This document shows, piece after piece, positions 11,423-24,544 of a stretch of 64,000 bases of DNA (its first letter is position 1; every line of letters starts with the position of its first letter). This DNA comes from Carposina sasakii. Taxonomy: Eukaryota; Arthropoda; Insecta; Lepidoptera; Carposinidae. The stretch lies in NCBI GenBank assembly GCA_014607495.2, contig CP053159.1, positions 10,919,501 to 10,983,500 of the forward strand. Reading direction: 5' to 3'. The notes under the pieces were generated by a model. The model did not search any database and was not told the origin of the DNA. It saw nothing but the letters and a program-made list of their open reading frames with translations. Both the position numbers and the translations under genes were made by a program.

Positions 11423-13459
11423 AAACAATATAATTTACTTATAAGGAAACATTGTAGAATATGGATTCCTAACATGGACTAGCTTGGCTAGCAATACAAG
11501 CGAAAATAGAAATTACCTTGAATAAAACACAAACCTACTAAATAATTTTTTATTTACGAATGTACAACCAAAACCTGCCCAGAAAAACCTCTGACAATAC
11601 CGGCCTAGAGACTGGTCAAAATCACTAGCTAAGTGTAGCAATGGTGAAACAAAAGCGCTTTAATAATGCATTTTCCAATTGCCGCAGAGCAAATACAGGG
11701 GCGCGGCGCGACTGAAAAACAAGAGATTTTCTATACGACTAGTGCAACGTGTGTATATACGTACACTTACTACAAAAAAAAACAAGCGGTGGGCTGATTA
11801 CGTATCAAGTAAACAAAGCTGAAGACAATTGCGCAAAATGACAACGTTTAAACCTTTCAACGGAACGTTTTTGGTTTTGTTTTGGTTTCATTTGACAACG
11901 TTTCAAACCTTTCCAACGTCTCACTTTACTCTGTTTTGACTTTGCCAAAATTTAGCGCGATACGAAATGTATAATAACGATAATAAATAACATGATGTTT
12001 CTAGTTGTGGTTTAGCTTTGGTAAATACGTCAAACTTTTGCGCGATTGCCCTCCAGTACAACGCTATAGCGAATATTGTACAATTTTCGCGTTGAAATGT
12101 CAATCCTTACGTAATGCGAAGCCCTCCGGCTAAGTAGCAACTGTTTACTACATTAGACATTAGTAGAGAATCACTGATATGACGTCGTCTGCGTGTACTA
12201 CAGAATGCAGACAATGTCATTCTCCATACTTACAACTATATGCATGTTGACTAGTTGAGTAAATAAAGCATGAAGAGAAAAACAAATAAACTTTTTTGCA
12301 TTTGTAATAATAGTTTGGGATGTATCTACAGGGATTATACTTAGGATGGGATTACAACTTTTGATTCCAGGAACAATAATAACGTTAATTGATTACAGAA
12401 TCTGTAAGATAACTCGGAAAAAACTCTTATCCTTATCCGAGGAAAGCCGTAAAAGTGACCCTCATTAGTGGCATTGTTGTGCTTTTACCGGGAGCTACCA
12501 CCTGCCCCCCTCCCACAACCCCGGGCAGCATAAATAAATCAAATTTAATTAACTTAGATTAATTTTCGCCGGCGCTCACCCGCCGACGAGCGTCCCTTTT
12601 TATTTGCCTTTAGGAAATCTACACTCGGTATAAAATGCGATGTAATACTTTTCTAAGGCTTCCTTAATAAAAAGTTTACACTAAAGCAAATTTTGTATGT
12701 CGCCTTTTCCATCAGGGAAGCCGTTCAGCGACGTTTAATTTATTTTACTTTCATCGCCTTGATCTTTTAATTTAACGCGTTTTTGGTATGGGAGAGATGA
12801 GGTTGTTTTGTTTATTTATCTCTCTATCTTGAATGTATTGGGTAGGTATCTTTCTATTTAGTTTAAAAGTTATTTTTTGGTAAGTTTTATAATACTTAAG
12901 AACGGAAACAGAACAGACACTTGTTAAATTGAAGTCATAATATACAATAACAATCAGTTATAGGTAGGATTCTATATCGAATTCTATGTAATTTTTTTAC
13001 CTCTTTAATACGTACCTATACCTACTTATTGCTAAGTATTTTTAAATATTACATTAGTATTGGAAATAGTTTGAAGACCTAAGCTCAACAGCAACTTTCT
13101 ATTTATCCAAATGTAATTTGCACAACACGAGTAAGGCACTGCAAGAGTGTCTGTTTGAACAGAGGCCTATCGCTTCCTGGGTGGCGTGGTCGAGCACTGG
13201 GCACACACTTGGCCGAACACCGGTAGCCAGCAAACAACGAATCACGCTCAATGCCCGACATCGAGAGCACACAGCTACTCGATTGTCCGGCTGGGTAATC
13301 CAGATACGTTTATAGTGTTTTTTTTGTTTTTTTTTTGTTGTCATGTTCACCAGCCTTTACGTCACTGCAGTATTCAGTATTGTTGCAATGGTAGATATAC
13401 CTACTCATTTGAAATACAGCGGTGTACATTTTTAGTCATATTGTCATAAATTACATACA

Positions 13460-13545
13460 TACATACATACATATAATCACGCCTTTATCCCTTACGGGGT
13501 AGGCAGAGCACTAAGGGCCGATAGAACCACATGGTGATGTCATAA
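13460..13545 (+). repeat. Short interspersed repeat with CATA run
   Basis: A CATA microsatellite leads into ATCACGCCTTTATCCCTTAC and GGGGTAGGCAGAGCAC. Copies are at about 40095-40155 and, inverted, at about 48500-48575. Probably the 3' end of a retroelement family; non-coding. Confidence 0.5.
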
Positions 13546-15499
13546 ATTACCAACTATGTATATGGGAAAGCTGCATTGCAGCCAAAAAAAGGAAAGCTTT
13601 AGTTACCTATTTTACCTAAGTACTTGGTTACGGAAATTAAATTTAGATATTCTATCATTAACCGATGCTCAATTGTTACCGAGTAGGTATTTCTACATCG
13701 ATTTTTCGATCCACATCACATAACAGGCATAAGTATTGCGATTAAACTCATTTTCGCTCGGAAAATTCCTCTTTATCTACTCTTTACATAATTATATAAC
13801 AATAACCTTTACAATTTTTTTGCTTTAATAACTGCAAGGTAGAAACTTATTTCAGCAGGCCACCCACAGACTCGGTTGTCTTCGTTGCGTAAAAAATGCC
13901 CAGTCATTGCTGTTTGCTCCTAGACCCTTAACTACTGCTTAAGACGTTACGGCCTGTTAATCTTATCATATACAACTAAACAAACGGGAGGATATTCAAT
14001 ATTTATTTGCATTTCTCAGAACATGACTATTGGAAGTATAGATTTTAGTCTAACACTTAGGTGCTTCGAAGTTAATGTGATCAGAGTGGACATTGTTATA
14101 TGGGTGAATATCCCAGCGGTAATTTTTAAGCGTCCAAGCTGAGAATCGTGGTGATATGTGCTTAGATTTTTTAAAAGTAATTATTATTACGTACTATATT
14201 TAATAATAAAGTAGGCTCCAATTTTATTTTTAGTAAAATCCAACAGTTTTTCTTTAAAAAAAATAAAACCGTTATGTTTCAGTGTTAGGTGGCTTGTCCT
14301 TAACTTACTTTATATAGAAAAAGCAATCATCACGACCAGAGGCGGCTGCTGACATTTTTAGATGGGTGTTCACTGTCTTAACGAATGGGATGGTGCAAGC
14401 TAGTTCAACCATACACTTATAAAAATTCAGATGACCTAATGAATTACATTAAAGACAACCATATCGCGTTCTAACTCGGACTAAGCGACCTCTAGTGGCT
14501 GCATACGCGAATTAAAGTGAGCGGCGCTCCAGATAAGGCTAATTTTTCATACGAAATCTTCTGTTTCACGCGCCGGCCTATGTCGGTATGTCTCTTTCGC
14601 ACTCATTGAATACAGTACTAAGAATCGTATCAAATTTCATTTCATTGGAGCGCGATCGCTAGAGCTCCACTCGATACATAAGATTACAACTTACTTGAGA
14701 CGAACGCGTAGACACTATTGTATAAACATAGTAGAATTGAAAAATAATTATAAATATAGAGAATTATAGATTGCCTATGTAATCTTCGTGGGTGGGAGTG
14801 CACCGCACCAGCGCTCCTTTGGACGAGCCGCCAGTAATCACGACATATTCCTTAGTTTTAAAGGAGCAAATGTTAGTTAATAAAATAATTGAATAGTTAC
14901 TTTATTATATAACAAGCATAAAATTTAATTTCAACTAATAGTACTTGTAAGACACCCATTTTAAATTTGTCCGAGCAAAATCGTCAGTTTTGATGGCGCG
15001 AATGAAACAAGTTGTCACTTGTTGTGTATGCTTCGAAATCAGCTCGCTTTACAATATACTGCTTTCTTCAGTCATGCCTTAGCGCTTGTAGAGTGGAAGT
15101 GTTACAATGTGCAGCATTTGCCCGCCAAAACGTAAGTACTCTGTTTGGTGGCATTTTGTGCAAGAAATATTGAGTTTGGGTGGCTTGATTTGTATGATTC
15201 TCTTTTGTATATTTCTTCGGATATAAACAGAATAAGATAGCTATTAGGTTCGTATTTTACTGAAAATGGTAAGTGAATTAATGCGTAATCCACGTAATTT
15301 TTGTGATTTTTTTTCTTTATTTTTTAGGTTTTGGTGGCGAAAATTTGTGCCATTTTTACTTTTTATTTAAGAAACTAAAGGAATTTTATACTAAACATGC
15401 ATATTTAGCGGGTGGTGCATTCTAGGAAGTTGGTGTGGTATGACTAGGTATAACCGATATAAAAATATACGACAAACAAAAGGCATATATTTAGGGATA

Positions 15500-17150
15500 T
15501 TTCACTGGAAACACCAGAGGAGGCTTTGCCAGATCCCCAGTTGAACAACAAAAAGATGAGGAGTATGGTAAGACGAGGCCTCTAAAGCTGGAGCACTCGT
15601 CTCGTTAAAGATGTGATTCAATAAAAGCGGCGGTTAAAAGTAAAGTCTTGGTTAAGACTAAGGCACTGAGAAGAAGTCATTTGACAAAGTTTCGAACCTC
15701 GAAAGGCTATATCGACACGTCAGTTCCAGTGATCGCTGAAATTAAGGACTTTTATGGCAGCCTCCACCCGACACGAGCGACCCCAAAGCTCCACTCTCTC
15801 GCCACTTTATAGATGACCTTTCGGACGTAGATACAGAGACAAGGGGGAAATCAGTCCTTGAGGTTATTTAACTCCATATTGGCCAATGGGTCTACTCCCC
15901 AAGGTTGGAGCTGAGGAGTAATAGCATTGTATTAGTAGTAGCATTTCAAGAAAGGAGTCAAAACGCTCCTCTAAAACTATAGGCCGATTACTTCTCAGCC
16001 ACGTCTATAATCTGTTCTCGAGAGTCGTTACGTATCGTCTGGCATTACGATTTGACGCCTTCCAGCCATTGGTACAGGTCCGGTTTCGCAAAAGCTACAG
16101 CACCGCATACTGTACGTCAGGTTATACAGAATTCAGAGAAGTAGAACCAACCACTGTGTATGGCTTTTGTAGACTACGAGAAAGCCTTCGACGCCATCGA
16201 AACCTGGGCTGTTTTGGAATCCTTGCAGCAATGCTCAGAAATCTCCACAAAATGGCAACGATGTCCATTCAAGTCCAAACCAACCAAACAGGACGGATTC
16301 AACTACTCCGAGGTGTAAGACAGGATAATGTCATATCCCTGAATCTCTTTACCAACACGATGGAGGACGTCTTCAAGACCCTACAATGGCATGGACTAGG
16401 CATCAACGTCAGTGAATATCTTACTCATCTCCGCTTTGCCGACGATATAATGTTATCGACTGAATCGCTGAAGGACCTGAAAAAAATGCTGTCTCGTATC
16501 AATACTGCCTCTAGGCGTGTGGGACTCAGGATGAACCTGGACAAGTCCAATGTAATGTTCAGTCGGCACATCATACCTGAGCCAATCTCCATCGTAGGTA
16601 GGTGTAGCTTAGAAGTTGTCCAGAAGTATGTATACCTTGGGTAAAAATTGTAGTTGGGTAAAGATAACTTTGAGGGGGAACTGACCAGAAAAATACGGCG
16701 TGGCTGGGCGGCGTTTGGTAAGTTACGTCATATATTTGAGTCACCCTTGCCACAATACCTCAAGACCAAGATGTGTGATTAATGTGTCCTACCAGTCATG
16801 ACCTACGGAGCCGAGACGTGGAACTTGACAGTAGGGCTGGCTCACCGATTGCATGTAACTCAGAGAGCTATAGAAAGGTCAATTTATCTGGCATAAGACC
16901 AAAATGACAGACGTTGTATCAAAGTGCAAGAAACCGAAGTAGCAGTGAGCTAGTCACATCTGTCTTGGAACCGATGGATGGTGGAGTAAGCTGGTTTTTT
17001 AATGGAGACCGCGCCTTGAAAAGTGTTGCGTTAGACGCCCTACAGATAAAGCGATGACTTGAAGAGAGTGGCTGGTAGTAACTGGATTGCAAAAACGGAA
17101 GATTGAGCCTTGTGGCGTACTGGACTGTACGTGGACCTGGCACTGCTTAT
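15500..17150 (+). pseudogene. Degenerate RTE-type LINE (reverse transcriptase)
   Basis: Reverse transcriptase landmarks appear in order but in different frames. YEKAFD (palm motif A region) is near 16170, the catalytic FADD box at 16436-16447, KYVYLG near 16630, and MTYGAETWNLT at 16798-16830. The longest intact piece is 16069-16644. Upstream, 15500-16068 retains linker-like peptide (for example EIKDFYGSLHP). Frameshifts and stops throughout show an old inactive copy. It is the same family type as the fragments at 1152, 53440 and 57019 but longer, because it keeps the RT core. Confidence 0.8.
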
Positions 17151-18118
17151 ATTTTGTCGAATAAAATGTCGAACAAATATTTCCAAATAAAAACTGACTT
17201 GTTCTATCTAAGGATTTAACGGCTTCTAAGATTTGGTGGGCCGATTTCAGTTTTGGTGGTGATACAAAACTTTGAAAGCTTATATTACAATAACTATTAA
17301 ACATTTTATTTGCGAATTTTCAATATAGTTTTTCTGTGGGTCTAATTTTAATATTCTAAAGTAATTTCTTTAAAAAACCTTAAAATAAAATGTGCCACCA
17401 AATCTTACGAAAAATTGCTTTCGTTGATATTGACCCATATACGTTGTCTCGATGGAATCTGATCACGAGATCGGATTCTACTTTTCATTCGTTTGATTTG
17501 AGGCGAAATTGATATCGTGATCAGAGTGTACCTAAAAGCGTGATCAGTTTCCACTAGCAACGGATCATATGATCAGAGTGGACTAACCCGTGACGATAGG
17601 TGCAAGAGACTCAGTCTTATAAGCCCTTTAAAAAGGACTCGTAATTGCAATGTGATAGACCACAGTATCCTATTTGAATATTCAAGCAAAAATATATAAA
17701 TGTAGATGTACCTATTTCTAAACAGAAAGAGGTTTATTGAACAATGTGAGGTACATATAAAACTCCGCAATTCTATCAAAGGAACGGAAAGCTTAGAACT
17801 ACAAAGACAACCATTGTAGCCTTATTCAATAAGTAGATTTAATAAAAATATAGCTTTAAAAAGGTAATGTATAGGTAATTACACCTACCCAATCCCAATC
17901 ATGTACCTATAGTAAGTACGAGTAAGTATTGCAGATTTTCAAAACTTACAGTATTTAATGAATATGAGTATGAATATTTAGCCAGATCCTAGTAGTGTCA
18001 CTGGTCTCCAGAAAATTTTGAGGTTCATCAAAATTGGTTCAGTAGAACCGAATTTTATGTAATGTTAGAATATGCCACACATCTTAGGTATCCTTACTCG
18101 CATCTTAGTACCTATTTA

Positions 18119-18360
18119 TACAGGATGTTTTTTCGTTGCCACCCTTAACGAAGGGTACGTACTCTATACATCAAATAAGGTAAGTTTATGCCAAAAAAAA
18201 ATGCTGGGAAACGATGTAAATATTTTGAAAAAAAATAATTAATTACTTGATCGGGCGAAATTTATAGTGACTAGTGTTTATGCTGGTTTTTTCATAGACA
18301 GATATTAATTATTTCTCGTGAAAAAATCTTGCTACACGTGTCAATGTGTATACACACGTA
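18119..18360 (+). repeat. MITE family A, 3'-truncated copy
   Basis: Begins TACAGGATGTTTTTTCGTTG, followed by CCACCCTTAACGAAGGGTAC, and runs to about 18360. There the match to 22866-23251 is lost, so the right terminal repeat is missing. Confidence 0.7.
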
Positions 18361-19173
18361 TATTCACGTAAAGTCCAGATTTTCAGAAGACGTACACAAA
18401 TATTTTATTGAAAACCTGTTCAAGATATGAGTAACCGGCATTAGAAAGTTGGATTTTTCTCGATCGAATCGATAGGGTGCGTCACTGACACGTTTGCTCC
18501 TTTAGGAAGCCTTCATTTTTGCTACAACGAACGACGACGTTGCATCATCTAAGCACCCTGGACTACCGCTAAATTAAATATATTACAGCTTGCTTAGTAT
18601 GAAGGGACGCTCCGTTTGAGTCATTAGTCAGGGTCTATTAGTCCCAATTGCTCATAAAGGTATCAAATAGCAGACTTGATTGTCAATTATTATTGATATT
18701 ATCATTACATAAACCGATCGAATATCGATTCTAGAGACCACTAACTACTTAATTTATTTATGTAAATACACAAGTCTGGATTTCGCATCACAGCGAAATC
18801 AAGGTGCCGTCAATTTAGAGGGGGGGAAAAAGAAAAAGAAACGAATAAAAATAGTAAAATAGCTAGGTACTTACATAAATCATGAAAAACAATAATAAAA
18901 ATTATTAATGAATACTTAATTGAGCCAATCACTATCGGTTACAATAAGACGACACGGGATCGCAGTACGCATCATATCCGTAATTCCGTACCGTTTTCAT
19001 CGCATGACCACTACACCATAGTGCTCATATAATACGAGTAATGTGACATCATACATGTAAATGGGTAACACAAGCCATTTCAAAATTAGGTAAGTATATC
19101 ATCATATTTTTTTTAAATCTTACAGTGTCATCATCAACATAAACCAAAAGCTCCAAACCTAGGCTCTGCTTAC

Positions 19174-19415
19174 CTCAACCCGTTCTTCCTTGAGGTCGAC
19201 CCTCAGCGCCAGTTGCTCTCTTAATACGACGTCGGGATAGTGCGTCTTGTCGAAGGTACTCTCGAGCTGCTCGAGCTGCTCCTCCGTGAAGATGGTGCGG
19301 TGCCTCCGCTTCCGCTTGGGGGGAGGGCCTGCGAGACCGGCCAGGGCGGCCGCGGCATACCCACCATACAGGCTGTAGCCGCCTGCAGCACCGGATACTG
19401 CGCCGCCAACTCCTG
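19174..19415 (-). CDS. gsc: Goosecoid homeobox protein, exon 2 (homeodomain residues 1-46)
   Basis: This exon encodes a short Gly/Ala-rich linker ([15 protein letters not shown]) and then [19 protein letters not shown], continuing through [18 protein letters not shown] to ERVE. That is the start of a goosecoid-type paired-like homeodomain, with R5, F8, L16 and F20 in place. The acceptor is TTTCTTCAG before 19415; the donor is GAG|GTAAGC at 19174/19173. The break falls between homeodomain residues 46 and 47, in phase 0. The W-F-K50-N-R-R part of the recognition helix is therefore on another exon, not seen in the window. Goosecoid is a nuclear transcriptional repressor acting in head, foregut and axial patterning and binding TAATCC-type sites. 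Exon 1 lies 8.5 kb upstream and joins in phase 1. Other Otx/Pitx-like classes are less likely because of the exact helix 1-2 sequence and the eh1 motif in exon 1. Confidence 0.92.
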
Positions 19416-19698
19416 CTGAAGAAATGCACATTGTTAAATAAATAAACTTCACACAATTCACAACACATTATCCTAGTCCCACACTAAGATCCCGAGGCTC
19501 TGTGTCGTAGGCACTAAGCAATAATGTATAATATATGATATACTTATCATATCATTATTTGCACTTATCCCTACTGGGAAAAGAACCCATAACCTATGGC
19601 GCGGCAGACAGGGTCACCAACTACACCAATCAGCCTTTTAGTTAGATCACAAAAGGCAATACAGACATAAATTTTGAAACAACAAGTCTACGTGCTTA

Positions 19699-19852
19699 GT
19701 GTGAGTTTTAAATTCGTTCACGTTGATGTTGAACAACCAATTGCATTGAGGCTTGATGGAGTGTCAGTGAATAAAATGGTTACATCACGTCATCAAGCCA
19801 TACTGTGATTGGTTGGTGTGAATACGTTCGATTTCGAATTGAAAACTTACAC
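19699..19852. mobile_element. 154-bp MITE with TTA target duplication
   Basis: Inverted ends GTGTGAGTTTTAAATTCG and CGAATTGAAAACTTACAC are flanked by TTA at 19696-19698 and 19853-19855. Internal arms (GCTTGATG / CATCAAGC) extend the foldback. The 3-bp TTA duplication fits PIF/Harbinger-type MITEs. Confidence 0.7.
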
Positions 19853-19869
19853 TTACGGCCAATTGCTAT

Positions 19870-19972
19870 AGGTACTTATATATTATTGATTCCCAAAATT
19901 TTACACAAGTACGCGAATAATATATTATAAGTACCTACTTGTGTAAAAATTTTTGAATCAATATATAGGTAT
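19870..19972. repeat. Imperfect hairpin, about 100 bp
   Basis: Left arm TAGGTACTTATATATTATTG with AAAATTTTACACAAGTA pairs with the right arm TACTTGTGTAAAAATTTTTG with AATCAATATATAGGTA. Probably a MITE remnant next to the TTA-flanked MITE. Confidence 0.55.
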
Positions 19973-20669
19973 CTATCTGCGGGTCTTGTGCTTGAACGTG
20001 GTGAACGAACATCGATGGAACAATTAGTATTTGCTCAACCTACAGAACACCTGTAGCTAGATACCTACGCTATATATCTAGTGCCTATTACAATAGATGA
20101 TGATAATATGAATAAAACAAACAGATATATGATTATTATGTACAATAACATATAAGTATTTATTAACACAAATCACCTGTTTCAGGATTATAAATATTAC
20201 AAATTAACAGCGGAATAACGAATTTTATTTACTATATTCTCTCACTTTCTGTAGTTGCAGAAACACGATTCAGACTTTTTTACGATAAAAAATGATGTTA
20301 AAATACCTCTTTTAAATCAGATTTGTTTATTTTACAGACGAACCAGAGCTATTTAAGCCTCAATTTTCATATCAATATACTTGTCTAAACATACTCTAAA
20401 AATGTATGGTTGCACATTTTTCAAATATTGTGTAGATTTTAAATAAAAAGCGAAAATACTTTTTGTCGTTTACGCTCTTTTAGTTTAAGCTAGTCCTCGC
20501 TCATATTTGTATGGAAATAAACGTCCCTCCTCTGTTCTGGAATATGTTCTTGAATAATGTTGGACCGGAATAAGTTTGACTCACCTGGAGTTTGATGGTC
20601 CCCGTTAAACTGCTCCAAGACCCCGTGTAATGTGATGCAGCTAACTTCGTGACCTATCAAATATGTGTA

Positions 20670-21399
20670 CAGTAAAAACCCGATTATCCGGCCCTCAGTT
20701 ATCCGGATTCGCGATTATCCGGACTACCAACCGCGGCCAATTTCTTATTATATGTACCTACAAAGTTAATTTATGTAAGCATGAACGTATCGGAATATCT
20801 CGCCCGCTCCCACAATATTCGCGTTGAAATATCAAAATTCCTTCGAAAAATTATTTCGTAGATATTACATACGAATTTGACAACAATCAACGATTTTTGT
20901 ACAATTTTTTGCTAGTTAGGTTATAAGGGAGCCGCTCTGACGTGCGTGTGCGTCTGTATTGTTGGTTTAAATAAAAACGATTAATTGGGCAACAGATATT
21001 GATCTGTGGGGCAAGAACGAACCTCTCGATAGTCCGTAACGCGATCTTCAAACTGTCATATCTCATAGATTTTGCTTACGAGTCGCTAGTGTTACGGCGA
21101 GTAAAAAGGTTCATGCCTACCCTACATATCCTTTGCTCTGTGAAAAAGCATTACAGTTCAATAAAAAATTACTTTGCGCTAACGCTATCGGAACCCATAA
21201 AATACCTTTGCTCCTCATAGGAAAATTAAAAAACCCAGATGTTTTAAAAATATTAGGGTTTTTAATAAACACATAACATGATGTAAGTACTACATATGTA
21301 TGCATAACACTGCTTTTCTTCATATATTCCACTATCCGGATATTCGATTATCCGAATGCCAATTGGCAACAATTAGTCCGGTTAATCGAGTTTCTACTG
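20670..21399. mobile_element. 730-bp non-autonomous pogo/Tigger-like transposon
   Basis: The left end is CAGTAAAAACCCGATTATCC; the right end is GGTTAATCGAGTTTCTACTG. They form imperfect inverted repeats flanked by TA (20668-20669 and 21400-21401). Several internal ATTATCCGG copies near both ends are typical of pogo/Tigger-group elements. No transposase domain was recognised inside. The 73-residue frame at 20999-21220 has no family I know. Confidence 0.7.
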
Positions 21400-22288
21400 T
21401 ACTTATAATACTAAATAAACTATATAAATACTGTAAAGTGTTCCCGTCCTGAAAGCAGCTCCGTATGCAATCCGGTTTCAGCCACTTATCACAAGGTTCT
21501 CCCGAGAAGACTTCCACTCGCTACCGAATTTGAGTACAATGTTCACAACAGTTTTCCGAACTGGTTTGAGAAGCGTCCCGACCGCATTCCTTCAGGTTTC
21601 CGTAAACCTCAGCCGTTTTCACCGTTTAAGTACCGAGAAACTGAATAATTCTTGCAACCCGTGCGCGACCGTCCGAATAAATAATAAAGAGATAAGGGCT
21701 ATTATTCTAGGGATGTTAAAAATTATGACTCGTTAAAAGCTTTCAAAGTAAAGAAAAGCTTATGTGAGCACTCGGATATTCAGATTAATATTTAAGAAAT
21801 GTAAAAAAAAAACTTCACTTTAAAACTGTCACAACATATAAACACAAATATGCATCGGAGTGCGAAACCAAGCTTATAGCCCCAATGTGTTAAAAAATCT
21901 AATATTTCTGCATGTTTTTCTGCTAGCTTTAAGAAAGTAACGTTGTATTATTTGCGAAAGAAATGTAAAAGCTTTTAAGGCAGCCCCGCGAGGGCGCCAC
22001 GAGCGGTATGGATTACGAATGAAGGAAGGTTAGAGGAGATGGCCTTACCCTTTGTTCGTAGAAAATAGTGTCACCATTGTGATAAACATGTAGATCGCCA
22101 GATAGAAAGAGTTTGTTATTATTTTTGTAAATTCTGAGGATGTCGCAAATGTTTGACTTTAGGGTTTGTGTTTTACCCATCTCCCTTTTCTCTATGGTTT
22201 TACCTGTTGTATTACTGTGACAATTAATCTTAGCCATTCATACTTTTTGTTTTTTCTATAACGTACTTTTTTTCTGTAATGCACTAAC

Positions 22289-22405
22289 AGCCAATTTCAA
22301 TAACCGATCACGAGATATTTTATTCATATTGATTAATTCTTCAATTGTTTTCATACAAAATTTTAAATTTAGAATTGATTTTGATCTCTAGTATTGAAAT
22401 TGGCT
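22289..22405. mobile_element. MITE family E, 117 bp
   Basis: Perfect 14-bp inverted ends AGCCAATTTCAATA (22289-22302) and its complement (22392-22405), with inner CGATCACGAGAT and TTGATCTCTAGT. A diverged copy is at 8927-9062. Confidence 0.65.
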
Positions 22406-22865
22406 ATAAGTCGACATTGATGTCGCGCGCAATCCTAGTAAGTAGATCATCGCATCTCATCTATACATTTCCTCATTGTTCTTATATCCGTGATTCTGCA
22501 TTTTTGCTCGCCTCTAAGCCGTATCGATTTAAAATATTCAATCGTCTTCACTCTTTATGACAAATATAAACATTTTACGCGTAAATTTAAAAGAAATTCC
22601 ACTTATTTGAAATCTATGATTTCACAAACAACAATAAATCTATACCTACTTTGAAACATTTACATTTTGGATAAGTACTTAAAATGAATAAGTACTTAAT
22701 ATAAGACACCTAATTTTCGTAAGTTTCATATTTGAATTTTCCAATGGGGAAAGATAAGAGGTAGTAAATAGGTACCTACCTACTATTGAAGTTCGTTATC
22801 TCGTACAGACACATATTTGTATGACTTTGACAGTAGCTTTATTGTTTTCAAAATAACAAACCCTA

Positions 22866-23251
22866 TACAGGATGTTTTTTTGTGGCCACCTTTAACGAAG
22901 GGTACGTATTCTACACATGAAATAAAGTAAGTTTATGCCAAAAAAATGCTGGGAAAAAAAAATTTTTTTAGAAAAAAAAAAAAAAAATTCCTTGATCGTG
23001 CGAAATTTATAGTGTCTAGTGTTTATGTTAGTTTTTTTATAGACAGATATTAATTATTTTTCGTGAAAAAATCCTGCTACGCGCGTCTATGTGCATTTAT
23101 GCAGAAAAACGCAGTCTATTTACTCAACTTTGAACCCTAATATTTTGGAAACCAGACACTTCCCAGGTATGCTTCCATGGAGAAAAATGATCGTGATGAT
23201 GAGGAGATTCCGTAGTTTTCGGGAACGTTGACGACCAAAAATCATCCTGTA
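22866..23251 (+). mobile_element. MITE family A, full-length 386-bp copy
   Basis: Starts TACAGGATGTTTTTTTGTGG and ends GGTCGTCAACGTTCCCGAAA (complement strand), then ATCATCCTGTA. The outer 12-14 bp are inverted. Between them is the conserved block TTTATGCCAAAAAAATGCTG. No ORF matches a transposase. Confidence 0.75.
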
Positions 23252-23375
23252 TACAGCACCTGCAGTAAAAATATAATGTACCAGGCACTTCAAGCACTTG
23301 GTAGGTAGGTACCTACTTATTATTAATTTATTATCATCAGTTGTTTGGTTATTAAACCGAGCACTGAGCCTACTA

Positions 23376-23650
23376 TACAGGATGTTTGTGATAGCCAGGC
23401 AAATATTGATATGGCGACTTCAGACCATGATTCTGAGATGAAAACCACTGAAATTTTACACAGGAAAATTTCAACATTTTCCAACTTTTTTTCAGGAAAA
23501 AATATTTTAGTTTGTTTAAGTAGGCCTTAGATAATAACCTAAAAACAAAATTGGATAATTTACAAAATAATAGTTGCACTGAAAAAAGTTCAATTAACTG
23601 ATCAACCGAATGGTGAGTCACTGGTGACCCAAAAAACATATGTATCATAC
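23376..23650 (+). repeat. MITE-like repeat family C
   Basis: Begins TACAGGATGTTTGTGATAGC, then CAATATTGATATGGCG and GATTCTGAGATGAAAACCAC. The same order is at 43664 (TACAGGGTGTTTGTGACAGC). The right end is not defined. The 61- and 91-residue frames over it are chance ORFs. Confidence 0.5.
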
Positions 23651-24348
23651 CCTCCTAAGACCCCGAGTGCAAAATTTTGTACAAAATAAAATACTTATAA
23701 CAGACCCAGCTTTGTAATATAATTGTAGTGACCGCCCAGTGTACAAAATTTTGTACTTATTCTTTTAGCTTCTGTAGTTTTTTTAATCTTACCGAGACTA
23801 GTTTCACATGTAAAAATTACTTGATTAGTCTTTAATTGTCTGTGTTATCAATGCTGCCTACAAAAAAGTCCCTTAGACACTTGGTATTATGGTAAACATA
23901 CTCTCTAAATCCTAAAAGGTGTAGCTTCAAATTTATGAAGTTTTATGTCTCTGGGTCTGACTGCAATAAATTTAATTTGTGCATAATTTTGGACAGTGGG
24001 TTTTCACGACTAGCTAGCTAATTCAAGTCTGGGTCTTAGGAGGCTATAATAACCAATAAACCCATTTAGCTAGTCACAGGATCCCCGATGCAATTAGCGC
24101 GCAAAGTTGCGGTTAATCAAATTAAATGCATTTCCTGCGAGTAATAACACCGTCATATAACTCAAAATAATGGTACTTGTTCAGTATTTGCCTGGCTGTC
24201 ACACACACCCAGTATATACCTACCTACCTAAGCAATGTGACTAGAAGTATAAAATTGCTTATGTAGGTAGGTACTGTTATTTATCACATCACACTTAGAT
24301 TAATGATTGGTCTTCGCTCCGCTCTCATTATTCACATCACACTATATT

Positions 24349-24544
24349 ATAAAGGCGAAAGTTTGTGAATGTGTATGTTTGTTACTTCTTCACGTCTAAA
24401 CGGCTGGAGCGATTTTAATAAAATTTGGTATGGAGTCACCCCGCTGACCCTAGATTAACACATAGGCTACTTTTTATCCCGCATAATTTCGACATTTTGT
24501 TTTTTCTGCAGCCCACGCAGACGGAGTCGCGGACAACAGCTAGT
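24349..24544 (+). repeat. Lep1-like non-autonomous Helitron-type element
   Basis: Starts near ACTATATTATAAAGGCGAAA, carries TTCACGTCTAAACGGCTGGA and ends ACGGAGTCGCGGACAACAGC followed by TAGT. This is the best-preserved copy of the family in the window, with both ends. Confidence 0.65.

Larger units (their letters stand above)
1..19173 (-). other. gsc: Left part of goosecoid intron 2 (or 3' flank), repeat-filled
   Basis: No conserved host exon was found in this stretch. I looked on the minus strand for codons of the missing goosecoid exon (V-W-F-K-N-R-R) and saw none, so the final exon should lie left of the window. Recognisable repeats are listed separately. A Helitron-type end starts near 5458 with ACTAGCGGGCGCCC. 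Stretches 2780-4100, 5710-8190, 9710-11160, 11430-13450, 13550-15500 and 17150-18118 hold nothing I can name. Low-copy-looking islands with TAAT-type motifs occur near 4620-5250, 6650-6900, 8480-8600 and 12540-12740 and could be cis-regulatory, which is inference. Confidence 0.5.
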
